Assembly (NCBI RefSeq): GCF_000730425.1
Contig: NZ_CP008896.1
Span: 2,542,001 to 2,606,000, forward strand
Direction: 5' to 3'
Source: Pseudomonas fluorescens
Lineage (GTDB): Bacteria; Pseudomonadota; Gammaproteobacteria; Pseudomonadales; Pseudomonadaceae
Length of the DNA stretch: 64,000 nt
Shown here: positions 24,827-33,294 of the stretch, piece after piece
Layout: each line of letters opens with the position of its first letter
Position numbering within the stretch: the stretch's first letter is position 1
Program-made: the position numbers and the translations under genes
Notes under the pieces: generated by a model
The model's input: only the letters and a program-made list of their open reading frames with translations
What the model was told of the DNA's origin: nothing
Database searches by the model: none

Positions 24827-27382
24827 TCAGCCAGCGGTCTGGGCGGTGCGCATGTTTTCCGCCAGCGTGTCCGGCGTGCAACGCAGGTCACCGATCATCA
24901 ATACGTCGTTTTCACTCGGGGTATTGGCCGGGTCCAGGCGGAACTGGCAGAGCAACTGGTTCTGATAGCGCACCTCCAGGGTCGGCGAGCTGGCGCTCAT
25001 TTCCATGGAGAAGAACCCGTCCACCTCGGTGATGCCGCGACTGGCGTGGTTGATCACGTGGTGCCCCTTGAGCGGTGCCCCCTGGGCATCGAACAGGCGA
25101 CCAAGCACGGTGACGGTTTTCATCACGGTGATTTTTCGATAATCCACCCCACCCTTGTTCAGGTGGTAGGTGGTGCGCGCCGGCTGGATGTTGGCCGCCG
25201 GTGGGTGGTTGCCTTCAAAGTCGAAGTTCACGGTGCTGCTCTTGTAGGCCGACAGCGGTACAAAGTTGCGCCCGGGGCGCAGCACCGCACCGCCACCACT
25301 AAGGTCATCCGCCCGCAGGGAGATGGCGTCCAGGTCGCTCTCGACATCAATGATCATCCCCGCTCCGTTGCTGCTCTGGTATTGGCTGGTCAGCAGTACC
25401 TTGTCGGCTCCGGCGACGAAGGTGCTGTTCAGGTTCAGGCCTCCACTCAGGTCACCGTTGAACGAGCTGCGCTGGATAAAGCCGTCACCACTGACCACAT
25501 CGGTATCGAAACTGGCCATGCTCGACACGCCGACCCCATAGGTATCCGTAATCGCCGTGGCCGAGACGCTTTGCAGCAGGTGGCCGGTCAAGTCCTGGCG
25601 ATAGGTGACCGAAGCGTTGTTGTCACGACTGCCATCGCGGGCGGTGCGGGTACCGACGCTGCCGGAAATCTGCCGGCCATCGCTGCCCAGGGCCAGGTTC
25701 AGGGAAATATCGATACCTCGGTTGCGCTGGTCGTCGGTGCTGGCATTGCCAGGGCGGTCAAACACCGAGAAGCGCCAGTTGGCGTCACTGCCCAGCAGGG
25801 TGCCTCGACGGCTCCAGCCCAGGTCAATGCCGGCCCCCTCGACGTTGCCGGTGCTGTGGGACAGACGCAGGTTCCAGGAGTTTTTGGCATCGACCCGGTG
25901 GTTCACCGACAACGCGGTGTTGCTGGCTTCGCCGACAAAGGTGTTGCGCCGCAGGCGCGTGCCGTCGGGCAAGGTCTCGAAGGTATCGCGGGTGTCCAGC
26001 CAACTGCGGTTGTGACTGAACACCAGGTTGGTCGCTCCCAGGGTGTAGAGCCCTTGCAAGTCCATGCCTGTGCCGTGCTCACGGGTTTGATACACGTTGG
26101 CATAGAGGCTCGTATTGTTGGCCACGGTCCAGTCCACCGAACCGCCATATTGCAGTTGTTCGCGGACCTCCCGGGCCGACAGGCCGAGAATCACCCGGGG
26201 ATGCACCAGATAATTGACCGACGCTCCCGCTGTAATCGCCCCGGAAGCCTGCTCTTCCCAGTTGCTGAACAATTTGCTCTCACGCCCGGCAAACACGTTG
26301 TAGCGCCAGCGGTCATCGACATTGCGCCAGTTGCTGGGTTTGTAGACCAGTTCCTGAGTGGTACTGACGGTCAAGCCGTCTTCGACCAGGCGCACGTCTA
26401 CTTCATAGATGCCGCCGGGCAAGGATCGCGTATCCAAAGTCTGCAAGCCGGCCGCCACAGCCTGGGTGTTGATCAGCAGGCCGTTACGGTAGATCTCTAC
26501 CGCCGCCTGGCGATTGGCCGTGACGTAGATCGGATAAACGCTGGCCTTGGGATTATTGATGGCCAAGCTGTCAGAGCTGCCATACATGACGCCCAGCGCG
26601 GTATCGGGGCTGGCGCCAAAGCTGCGCAGTTGCCGGGTCAGGCCATCGGAATTAGGGGTGAAGTGGCCAAGGCGCAAAAAACGGCCTTCCAGTTCACGCT
26701 GGGTATACAGCTCATGGATCGCGTGGCGCAGGCTTTCTTCATCGCCACTCTGGCGCGCCAGTTGCAAATTGAACACCTGGCTCCAGTTGCCCAGGCTGGA
26801 AATGGCCTGCAAGCCATAACGCCCGCCCAGGTCGTCCTCCTGGCCACCGTTGAGGTTGAGCTGGTTGTTGAGAATCAGGCCACGGCTGCCGCCTTCAGGC
26901 TGTGCGTGGTAACGCGCAGCGTCGCCGCTGTGTTCAACGTTTTGCGTGAGGATCGACAACTGCGAGCTTTCAAGGCTGTAGTGCGCCGACACCATTTGCA
27001 GGGGACACGCCTGCGTGCATGCGCCGAGCGCGATCCCTTGCTCCAGTGTGGCCTTCCAACTGTCACGGGTCGCAGCAGGGATCCTGCTATCACCGGCGTC
27101 GGTGATTTCATACAGGGTCACACGATCATCCCGAGACAGGACAATTAACGCTTCACCCAAAAACTGCTGGTCCAACTCAATCCGTACCGCCAATGGCACG
27201 TCGAAGAAATGATCGCTAAACCCGGCGGGCAAGCCCTGGGCCTGGTCGATCAACCGTTGAGGATTTTCCGCGCCAAGTGCCGGCGCAGCCAGGACACTGG
27301 TGCACATCAATAGCGCGATCACAAGCGCGATGGGCGTCATCGGGAACATGAAAGGAATACTCTGAAAACCGGGAGACTGCAT
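24827..27382 (-). CDS. CS1-type outer-membrane usher (CooC/CblC-like)
   Basis: 851 residues, the usual length for CS1-family ushers. After an N-terminal region with a signal sequence (FMFPMTPIALVIALLMCTSV) it has a long beta-barrel typical of fimbrial ushers, with a TcfC-like extension domain containing GDLRCTPDTLAENM near the end. It forms the assembly and secretion pore for the fimbria. The start at ATG 27382 has no clear ribosome-binding site; ATG 27349 or 27340, nearer the hydrophobic core of the signal peptide, are alternatives. It lies 82 bases downstream of the major pilin gene, with a GC-rich hairpin between, an arrangement that favours pilin over usher expression. Confidence 0.9.
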   Translation of the reverse strand: MQSPGFQSIPFMFPMTPIALVIALLMCTSVLAAPALGAENPQRLIDQAQGLPAGFSDHFFDVPLAVRIELDQQFLGEALIVLSRDDRVTLYEITDAGDSRIPAATRDSWKATLEQGIALGACTQACPLQMVSAHYSLESSQLSILTQNVEHSGDAARYHAQPEGGSRGLILNNQLNLNGGQEDDLGGRYGLQAISSLGNWSQVFNLQLARQSGDEESLRHAIHELYTQRELEGRFLRLGHFTPNSDGLTRQLRSFGASPDTALGVMYGSSDSLAINNPKASVYPIYVTANRQAAVEIYRNGLLINTQAVAAGLQTLDTRSLPGGIYEVDVRLVEDGLTVSTTQELVYKPSNWRNVDDRWRYNVFAGRESKLFSNWEEQASGAITAGASVNYLVHPRVILGLSAREVREQLQYGGSVDWTVANNTSLYANVYQTREHGTGMDLQGLYTLGATNLVFSHNRSWLDTRDTFETLPDGTRLRRNTFVGEASNTALSVNHRVDAKNSWNLRLSHSTGNVEGAGIDLGWSRRGTLLGSDANWRFSVFDRPGNASTDDQRNRGIDISLNLALGSDGRQISGSVGTRTARDGSRDNNASVTYRQDLTGHLLQSVSATAITDTYGVGVSSMASFDTDVVSGDGFIQRSSFNGDLSGGLNLNSTFVAGADKVLLTSQYQSSNGAGMIIDVESDLDAISLRADDLSGGGAVLRPGRNFVPLSAYKSSTVNFDFEGNHPPAANIQPARTTYHLNKGGVDYRKITVMKTVTVLGRLFDAQGAPLKGHHVINHASRGITEVDGFFSMEMSASSPTLEVRYQNQLLCQFRLDPANTPSENDVLMIGDLRCTPDTLAENMRTAQTAG

Positions 27383-27391
27383 TGCAGATCA

Positions 27392-27415
27392 GGCCGGCGC
27401 CCCAGGGGCCGCCGA
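27392..27415 (-). promoter_or_regulatory. GC-rich inverted repeat between pilin and usher genes
   Basis: CGGCGCCCC and GGGGCCGCCG can pair with a one-base bulge. There is no T-tract, so partial termination or mRNA stabilisation of the pilin message is a possibility, not a demonstrated feature. Confidence 0.35.
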
Positions 27416-27464
27416 CCTGCAAGCCAATACCCGCAAGCACTTGGCTCGACGGGCACTTACTTCA

Positions 27465-27959
27465 TCAAGGCGTTGGCAACACCGCGTCGAACATCAGTGC
27501 CACAGCGGTGGTGTAGTTGCCGCGCTGGGTGTCCGTTGGCTTGGCGGCAACAATGCGCAACTCGGCGCCCACACCTGGGGTGGAGTCAGCATCGTTGACC
27601 ACTTCCTTTGGCGTGCCGTCCAGGGTGACGCCATGCAGAGTGGTGGTGAGCGGGATGTTCTGCGAGGCGTTCCCGTTGAACAGCACTGCCGGACCACCTT
27701 CGATGTAGGCATGGACCGAGCCATTGGTGTTCTTCAGGTCATAGATGGCGCTCAACGGCGTCAGCTCGCCACTCACTAGGTTGTAGTTCATGGTTTCGTC
27801 CCGGCCAAAGTTGGGGTCTCGTGGCTGGGCGTGGAACACCGTGGTCGGGATGCTCGCCTTGATATTGACTGTGTGGTTGGCCTCACCGGCAGCAAAGGCA
27901 ACCGAGGAACTCAGCGCCAAAACGGCCAGGGGTGCAGCAATCGCGAACTTCTTGAACAT
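27465..27959 (-). CDS. CS1-type fimbrial major pilin
   Basis: 164 residues with a signal peptide (MFKKFAIAAPLAVLALSSSV, cleavage near FAAG). The mature start HTVNIKASIPTTVFHAQPRD and the end RGNYTTAVALMFDAVL match the N-terminal donor strand and last beta-strand of CS1/CFA/I and cable pilins. It is the first gene of the operon, as expected for the most abundant subunit. ATG 27959 with AGG eight bases upstream is preferred to GTG 27968. The 532-base AT-rich region before it is probably the control region. Confidence 0.9.
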   Translation of the reverse strand: MFKKFAIAAPLAVLALSSSVAFAAGEANHTVNIKASIPTTVFHAQPRDPNFGRDETMNYNLVSGELTPLSAIYDLKNTNGSVHAYIEGGPAVLFNGNASQNIPLTTTLHGVTLDGTPKEVVNDADSTPGVGAELRIVAAKPTDTQRGNYTTAVALMFDAVLPTP

Positions 27960-28491
27960 GGTCGACACCTGTCTTTTAGAGAGTTAAATGATTCATGGAA
28001 AGTTGACTTCAACAACAAGCATCAAGATCAACTGCCAATAAGAGTCGTGGCCATGCAACCTGCATAAGCTCAACGACCTGCAAATAATCAACTCTTTTAA
28101 AAAATAGGTATGCCAGCACCTTCCCACAGCCATGTAGCCAATAAAAACAAGGCATGAGTGAAAAATATGGCATTTTGCCAAAACTTTAAAATCGTCCGTA
28201 AGATAAGGACTACATGAAAATACCAGCAACTAGTTACTTGAAATAACTGTAAGAACAGTACCACAAAATCAACTAATAAAAGGCCCCGCCATCAGCGACA
28301 TCCAAGTCAAGACTTTAATAATTCATGTATAGACCATCTTGTTGAAAGTTTCACAATGTACAGGCCCGACTGAAGACCGAGCGCAGAAAGTGCGTGCCCC
28401 CGCTCAAGCCATGACCGTTGGTCGCCTCAGCCTTTTGCATTTCTAAGATATATCTTACGTTGTATCTAAATCACAGAAAGAGAACAGCGTA
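27960..28491. other. AT-rich control region between fimbrial operon and yqjI
   Basis: 532 bases visibly richer in A and T than surrounding sequence, with runs such as TTTTAAAAAATAGG and AAAAATATGGCATTTTG. No credible gene is present; a 78-codon minus-strand frame at 27993-28229 lacks family character. It probably holds the fimbrial promoter and leader, and the right end carries the palindrome upstream of yqjI. AT-rich fimbrial control regions are typical targets of MvaT/H-NS silencing. Confidence 0.6.
28444..28457. promoter_or_regulatory. Palindromic operator upstream of yqjI-like gene
   Basis: TAAGATATATCTTA is a perfect 14-base palindrome ending 34 bases before the regulator ATG, followed by a second half-site-like TGTATCT at 28462-28467. 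Its position suggests autoregulation by the PadR-type protein. Confidence 0.55.
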
Positions 28492-29064
28492 ATGAGAGAC
28501 CATCATTCCCACCGTGAACCCGGTGACGGCCGCGACGGCTTCGAGAAACGCCCAGGGCGCGAACGCGGAGGCCGGGGCCCACGGGTGTTCGCCCCCGGCG
28601 ACCTGAAGTTGCTACTACCGGCGCTGATCGCCGAACAGCCGTGCCACGGCTATGACCTGATCCGCAAGATCGAAGGCCTGTTCGACGGCGCCTACAGCCC
28701 CAGCCCCGGCGTGATCTACCCCACGCTGACGTTCCTGGAAGAAAGCGACTTGATCAGTGGCGACGCGGACGGCGGGAAAAAACGCTACACAATCACCGCC
28801 GCCGGTCGTCTCTTCTTAAGTGAACAGACGGTGGCCCTGGACGGCGTGCGCATGCGCATCGACGTCAGCAAGCGCTCGCTGCGCGGCCATGACCGGCCAC
28901 CCGAAATACACGAAGCCGTGCACAACCTGCGCCATGCCTTGCAACTGCATCACGGGCGCTGGAGCCCGGAAGAAATCACGCGCGTCGCGGGCCTGCTCAA
29001 CGGCACCGCCCAAGCCATCGTCGACGGTCCGGCCGTCCAACCTGTACAGGGGAAAAGTGAATGA
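28492..29064 (+). CDS. yqjI: PadR-family metal-responsive repressor, YqjI-like
   Basis: 190 residues: a His/Gly/Arg-rich N-terminal tail (MRDHHSHREPGDGRDG), a PadR winged-helix domain (about 36-115, with LIAEQPCHGYDLIRKIEGLF and SPSPGVIYPTLTFLEESDLI) and a helical dimerisation tail. The adjacent siderophore-reductase gene and the metal-binding-like tail match the E. coli YqjI/YqjH pair, in which nickel displaces the repressor and iron homeostasis is protected. The tail is shorter and less cysteine-rich than in E. coli, so metal specificity is uncertain. The stop overlaps the reductase start (ATGA at 29061). Confidence 0.8.
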   Translation: MRDHHSHREPGDGRDGFEKRPGRERGGRGPRVFAPGDLKLLLPALIAEQPCHGYDLIRKIEGLFDGAYSPSPGVIYPTLTFLEESDLISGDADGGKKRYTITAAGRLFLSEQTVALDGVRMRIDVSKRSLRGHDRPPEIHEAVHNLRHALQLHHGRWSPEEITRVAGLLNGTAQAIVDGPAVQPVQGKSE

Positions 29065-29828
29065 ATACGCCTGCCATCCATCGCGTCACCCACGAGATCA
29101 AGCGCCGTCGCCTGGACGTGCTGCGGGTCGTCGATATCACCCCGCGCATGCGCCGTATCACCCTGGGTGGCGAACAACTGGCCGGGTTTGTCAGCCTGGG
29201 CAGTGATGACCATATCAAGCTGTTGTTCCCGCAAGACGCTGCCGAACTGGCCGCGCTGCAAAGCCCCACCTTCGCCATCAGGGGCGACGGCCCACAACCC
29301 CCCATGCGCGACTACACACCGCGTCGCTTTGACCTGAGCCTCGGCGAACTGGACATCGACTTCGTGCTGCACGGTGATGGCCCCGCCTCAACCTGGGCCG
29401 AACAGGCCAAGCCCGGCCAACACCTGTACATCGCCGGGCCTCGGGGCTCGATGATCGTGCCGGATATCTTTGACAGCTACCTGCTGGTCGGCGACGAAAC
29501 CGCCTTGCCAGCCATCGCCCGTCGCCTGGAAGAACTGCCAGCCGGGCGCAAGGTACTGGCGGTGATTGAAATTGCCGACGAGCACGAACAGCAGACGCTT
29601 GAAAGTGCAGCGGATGTCCAGGTGCTCTGGGTGGTACGGGGGGTCGATGACTTGCTTGCCACCGTCGAAAAACTGCAGCTTGCGGGTGGTTCGCTGTATG
29701 CGTGGGTCGCCACCGAGACCAAGCTGTCGCGCCAGGTTCGCCGGGTGTTGCTGGATAAGCACCGACTCAACGATGAGTTCGTCAAGGCCGTCGGCTACTG
29801 GCGTGCCGATGGCAGCCACGACGACTAG
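29061..29828 (+). CDS. yqjH: Siderophore-interacting protein / ferric-siderophore reductase, YqjH-like
   Basis: 255 residues of the SIP/ViuB flavoprotein family. The FAD-binding motif RDYTPRRFD lies at about 87-95, followed by IDFVLHGDGPASTWAEQAKP and GPRGS, and the C-terminal NAD(P)H domain includes YLLVGDETALPAIARRLEEL. The enzyme reduces ferric siderophores in the cytoplasm to release iron. It is translationally coupled to the upstream YqjI-like repressor. The signature positions agree with SIP proteins of about 250-260 residues. Confidence 0.88.
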   Translation: MNTPAIHRVTHEIKRRRLDVLRVVDITPRMRRITLGGEQLAGFVSLGSDDHIKLLFPQDAAELAALQSPTFAIRGDGPQPPMRDYTPRRFDLSLGELDIDFVLHGDGPASTWAEQAKPGQHLYIAGPRGSMIVPDIFDSYLLVGDETALPAIARRLEELPAGRKVLAVIEIADEHEQQTLESAADVQVLWVVRGVDDLLATVEKLQLAGGSLYAWVATETKLSRQVRRVLLDKHRLNDEFVKAVGYWRADGSHDD

Positions 29829-29844
29829 CCCCTGGCGCAATCAA

Positions 29845-29872
29845 TGCAGGAGCCGGCTTGCCGGCTCCTGCA
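29845..29872. repeat. REP element, GTAGGAGCCGGCTTGCCGGC family
   Basis: TGCAGGAGCCGGCTTGCCGG with its complement forms a perfect palindrome between the converging yqjH and Pr6Pr-family genes. Confidence 0.8.
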
Positions 29873-29875
29873 GTT

Positions 29876-30499
29876 TCACGGTGTCGGCTTCAGGAATCGA
29901 TCCAGCCCCACTATCGCCAACGCCACCGCTACAAACCCCAGCAGTATCCCCCCGGCATTCATGAACACCTGTGGATAACCCAGGCTGTCGACATCAATGA
30001 ACGGGTACTGGTACTGCCCCAGCACATGCCCGCGCAGCAGCGCATAAACGAAATACACCAACGGGTACGTCATCCAATACCCAATGTGCTTGAACCGCAG
30101 CGCGCCCTTGGGCACGCAAAACCACCAATAACCCAAAAACAGCAACGGCATCACATCGTGGAGCAATTCGTCGGCAATAAACTGCCAGCCTTCGGGGCTC
30201 CACAAGTGCCGCAACAGCAGGCTGTACGCCAACCCTACGACCACGATGCTGACTGCCACGGCGCTGCTGACCGCAGGCCGCAGGAAAAAACGGCACGCAG
30301 CTGAGGGGCGATTCACCAGGGCGTAACTCAACACCACCGCTGCCAGGGTGTTGGTCAGCACCGTGAAAAAACTGAAAAAGTTCACCAACCCACCCAACAG
30401 GCTGGCATCGGCCATCCAGCGCGAATAAAAGATCAGGTACTGCTGAATCGCCAGGCCAACCCAGCCGGCCAGCGCTGCCCCTGCAACATAGGCCCTCAT
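29876..30499 (-). CDS. Pr6Pr-family integral membrane protein
   Basis: 207 residues with six transmembrane segments, the hallmark of the FAR-17a/AIG1-like Pr6Pr family. The stretch FFSFFTVLTNTLAAVVLSYA (about 42-61) is the conserved signature (FTxxTN). Function in bacteria is not established. The gene begins four bases after the stop of the VF530-family gene, so they form a small operon. Confidence 0.8.
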   Translation of the reverse strand: MRAYVAGAALAGWVGLAIQQYLIFYSRWMADASLLGGLVNFFSFFTVLTNTLAAVVLSYALVNRPSAACRFFLRPAVSSAVAVSIVVVGLAYSLLLRHLWSPEGWQFIADELLHDVMPLLFLGYWWFCVPKGALRFKHIGYWMTYPLVYFVYALLRGHVLGQYQYPFIDVDSLGYPQVFMNAGGILLGFVAVALAIVGLDRFLKPTP

Positions 30500-30503
30500 G
30501 CCA

Positions 30504-30737
30504 TCAGTCCAGCGGGCGCTTGGTACGCATCAGCTTGACGTACAGGCCTTCGACCTTTTCCCGCGCCCATGGGGTTTTGCGCAGGAACGTGAGGCTCGAC
30601 TTGATGCTCGGGTCATTCTTGAAGCAGCGGATATCGATGCGTTCGGCCAGGCCTTCCCATTCGTAGTGCGCCACCAGTGCGGTCAGTACCTGTTCCAGCG
30701 TAACGCCGTGCAGGGGGTTGTTGTTCGGTGCGGTCAT
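30504..30737 (-). CDS. VF530-family (DUF2132) small protein
   Basis: 77 residues from ATG 30737 (longer upstream frames are unlikely). The sequence [20 protein letters not shown] followed by [20 protein letters not shown] is the whole-length signature of the VF530 family, a winged-helix-like fold suspected of DNA binding. It is the first gene of a pair with the Pr6Pr-family gene. Confidence 0.85.
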   Translation of the reverse strand: MTAPNNNPLHGVTLEQVLTALVAHYEWEGLAERIDIRCFKNDPSIKSSLTFLRKTPWAREKVEGLYVKLMRTKRPLD

Positions 30738-30835
30738 GCCGGGCCTTTGCCAAGTAAATGAAGAAGAAGCCGCGCACCTTAGCCGAGGTGCCGGGCCGGT
30801 GGAAGCACGACCTTGATTGTAGCCCCACCCCCGAC

Positions 30836-30870
30836 CCCTTGTAGGAGCGAGCTTGCTCGCCCCTACAGGG
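30836..30870. repeat. Short REP element, hybrid type
   Basis: CCTTGTAGGAGCGAGCTTGC pairs with GCTCGCCCCTACAGGG. It combines the GTAGGAG outer arm of one REP family with the AGCTTGCTCGC core of the other, upstream of the zinc receptor. Confidence 0.75.
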
Positions 30871-30907
30871 CTCATGAAAAGTTCCGCTTCCAGGAAGAAA
30901 AAGAGAT

Positions 30908-30920
30908 GTTATATTGTAAC
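30908..30920. promoter_or_regulatory. Zur box upstream of znuD-like gene
   Basis: GTTATATTGTAAC carries arms GTTAT and GTAAC separated by ATT, one mismatch from the perfect palindrome at 8223. It is 41 bases upstream of the TonB-dependent receptor start, in the region where Zur would block transcription. Confidence 0.75.
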
Positions 30921-30961
30921 CATGCATATCCAACCTTCTCTGCTCTGCCAAGGAACCCCCG

Positions 30962-32980
30962 ATGTCCCTCTCTCCTCTCTGGCGCCTGACCCCGCTGGCC
31001 GCTGCGCTGTTGATCGGCTCCCAGGCCCATGCCCTGGAACTGCAACCCCAAGTCATCACCGGCAACCCCCTGGGCAGCGAGCAACTGGCCGCGCCCACCA
31101 CGGTGCTGGAGGGCGACGACCTGACCCTGCAACAAAAAGGCAGCCTGGGCGAAACCCTGAACAAGCAGCCTGGCGTGTCGTCGTCGTACTTTGGCCCCGG
31201 CGCCAGCCGCCCGATCATCCGTGGCCAGGATGGCGACCGCATTCGCATCCTGCGCAATGGCGTGGGCGCGCTGGATGCCTCGTCGCTGTCCTATGACCAT
31301 GCGGTGCCGCTGGACCCGGTCAACGTCGAGCGTATCGAGATCGTGCGCGGCCCGGCCGCCCTGCTCTACGGCGGCAGCGCCATCGGCGGCGTGGTCAACA
31401 CCTTCGACAATCGCATCCCCACGCAAGCCATCGAAGGCATCCACGGTGCCGGTGAGCTGCGCTACGGCGGCGCCGACACCACCCGCAGCAGCGCGGGCAA
31501 GCTGGAGGCCGGTAACGGCACCTTCGCCCTGCACCTGGACGCCAGCGCGCGGGAGTTCAACGACCTGAAAATCCCTGGCTACGCCCGCAGCCGCCACGCC
31601 CCGGAAAGCGAGAATGGCCCCGGCAAAAACGGCCGCCTGGGCAATAGCGACGGGCGCCAGGACGGCGGTGCGGTGGGCGGTTCCTACACCTGGGACGACG
31701 GTTACGCCGGGCTGTCCTACAGCAACTCCGACAGCAACTACGGCTCCCCCGCCGAGCAGGATGTACGCATCCGCATGCAGCAGGAGCATTACGCCTTCGC
31801 CTCCGAAATCCGTAACCTGCAAGGCCCGTTCACCTCGGTCAAACTTGACGCGGGCTACACCGATTACGAACACCGGGAAATCGAAGGTGGCGAAACCGGC
31901 ACCACCTTCAAGAACAAGGGCTATGAGGCACGCGTCGAAGCGCGACACCAGCCGATGGGCCCATTCGACGGCATCGTCGGCGCCCAGGTCAGTCGTAGCG
32001 AATTTTCCGCGTTAGGCGAAGAAGCTTTCGTACCACAGACCGATACCAATGCCGGTGCACTGTTTATCCTCGAAGAAATGCAGGCCACCGAACGTCTGAA
32101 GCTGAGCCTGGGCGGGCGCCTGGAGCACACCACCGTCGACCCGGACGGCAAAGGCAACGAGCGTTTCGCCAATGCCAACCGCTCCAGCAGCTTCACCGCG
32201 GGCAGCCTGTCGTCGGGCGCTGTGTATACGCTGACGCCCATCTGGTCGCTGGCCGCGACCCTGGGCTACACCGAGCGCGCTCCAACCTTCTACGAGCTGT
32301 ATGCCAATGGCGCTCACGTCGCCACCGGCACCTATGAAGTGGGCGATGCCAAACTGTCGAAAGAAAAAGCCGTGGCCAGCGACCTGGCCCTGCGCTTTGA
32401 CAATGGCACCCACAAGGGCAGTTTTGGCGTGTTCTACAGCCACTTCTCCAATTACATCGGCCTGTTGAACAGCGGTCGTACCTTGAATGACGAGGGCGAA
32501 GAAGACGCCGATGGCATCCCGGAGTACACCTACTCCGGCGTGCGTGCACGTTTCGTCGGTTTCGAAGCCCAGGATCACTGGAAACTCGGCGAAGGGGCCT
32601 ACGGCAAGTTTGCCCTGGAGCTGTCGGGCGACTACACCCGCGCCACCAACCTGGAGACCGGTGAAGCCTTGCCACGCATTGCGCCGCTGCGGTTGAACAG
32701 TGGTTTGTTGTGGGAGCTGGACCGCTGGCAGGCACGCATTGACGTCGAACATGCTGCCGGCCAGGGCCGTGTACCTCGCAACGAAAGCGGGACTGATGGC
32801 TACACCACCTTGGGCGCCAGCGCCGGTTATCGCTTCAATGTGGGCGGCAGCCAGTGGCTGGCGTTCGTCAATGGCGAAAACCTGACCAACCAGACCGTGC
32901 GCTATGCCAGCTCGATCCTGCGCGACATTGCCCCGGCACCGGGGCGCAGTGTGCAGGTGGGCTTGCGTACCACCTTCTAA
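30962..32980 (+). CDS. znuD: TonB-dependent zinc receptor, ZnuD-like
   Basis: 672 residues: a signal peptide (cleavage near AHA-LELQ), a plug domain (about 45-150, with SLGETLNKQPGVSSSYFGPG and RGPAALLYGG) and a 22-strand barrel ending in VQVGLRTTF, with the terminal Phe needed for outer-membrane assembly. Plug elements such as RPIIRGQDGDRIRILRNGVG and ALDASSLSYDHAVPLDP are found in ZnuD-type zinc receptors. The Zur box just upstream supports uptake of zinc or a zinc complex across the outer membrane. No znuABC genes are in the window. Confidence 0.88.
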   Translation: MSLSPLWRLTPLAAALLIGSQAHALELQPQVITGNPLGSEQLAAPTTVLEGDDLTLQQKGSLGETLNKQPGVSSSYFGPGASRPIIRGQDGDRIRILRNGVGALDASSLSYDHAVPLDPVNVERIEIVRGPAALLYGGSAIGGVVNTFDNRIPTQAIEGIHGAGELRYGGADTTRSSAGKLEAGNGTFALHLDASAREFNDLKIPGYARSRHAPESENGPGKNGRLGNSDGRQDGGAVGGSYTWDDGYAGLSYSNSDSNYGSPAEQDVRIRMQQEHYAFASEIRNLQGPFTSVKLDAGYTDYEHREIEGGETGTTFKNKGYEARVEARHQPMGPFDGIVGAQVSRSEFSALGEEAFVPQTDTNAGALFILEEMQATERLKLSLGGRLEHTTVDPDGKGNERFANANRSSSFTAGSLSSGAVYTLTPIWSLAATLGYTERAPTFYELYANGAHVATGTYEVGDAKLSKEKAVASDLALRFDNGTHKGSFGVFYSHFSNYIGLLNSGRTLNDEGEEDADGIPEYTYSGVRARFVGFEAQDHWKLGEGAYGKFALELSGDYTRATNLETGEALPRIAPLRLNSGLLWELDRWQARIDVEHAAGQGRVPRNESGTDGYTTLGASAGYRFNVGGSQWLAFVNGENLTNQTVRYASSILRDIAPAPGRSVQVGLRTTF

Positions 32981-33000
32981 CAGACGCTGCTGTTAAACCC

Positions 33001-33090
33001 TGTGGGAGCGGGCTTGCTCGCGAATGCGTCGGGTCAGCCAATATCTGTGTGGGCTGACCCGACGCATTCGCGAGCAAGCCCGCTCCCACA
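33001..33090. repeat. REP element pair, GGGAGCGGGCTTGCTCGCG family
   Basis: A large perfect inverted repeat, TGTGGGAGCGGGCTTGCTCG plus CGAATGCGTCGGGTCAGCC on each side, in the 314-base gap between znuD and oprB. The rest of that gap (33091-33294) shows nothing I can name. Confidence 0.9.
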
Positions 33091-33294
33091 TTGGTTTTGC
33101 GGTGCTTGCAGGCACTGTTACCAAATCCGAAAGAATCCATCTTGCGATTAGCCCTTTCTCTCCCCGAGTCAGGGCTTTATGCTTGTCTGCAACAAACTGA
33201 AACGTTTCACCTTTCAGCCAAACCTGACGAGCGCCCATCCCCCGGCCTCCGTTTGCGTACTAAAACCAAAAACCATTAAGACCTGCCCTTGCCT

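Noticed and set aside
27993..28229. 78-codon minus-strand open frame in the AT-rich region
   Set aside because: No ribosome-binding site, no family character, and composition typical of a leader region.
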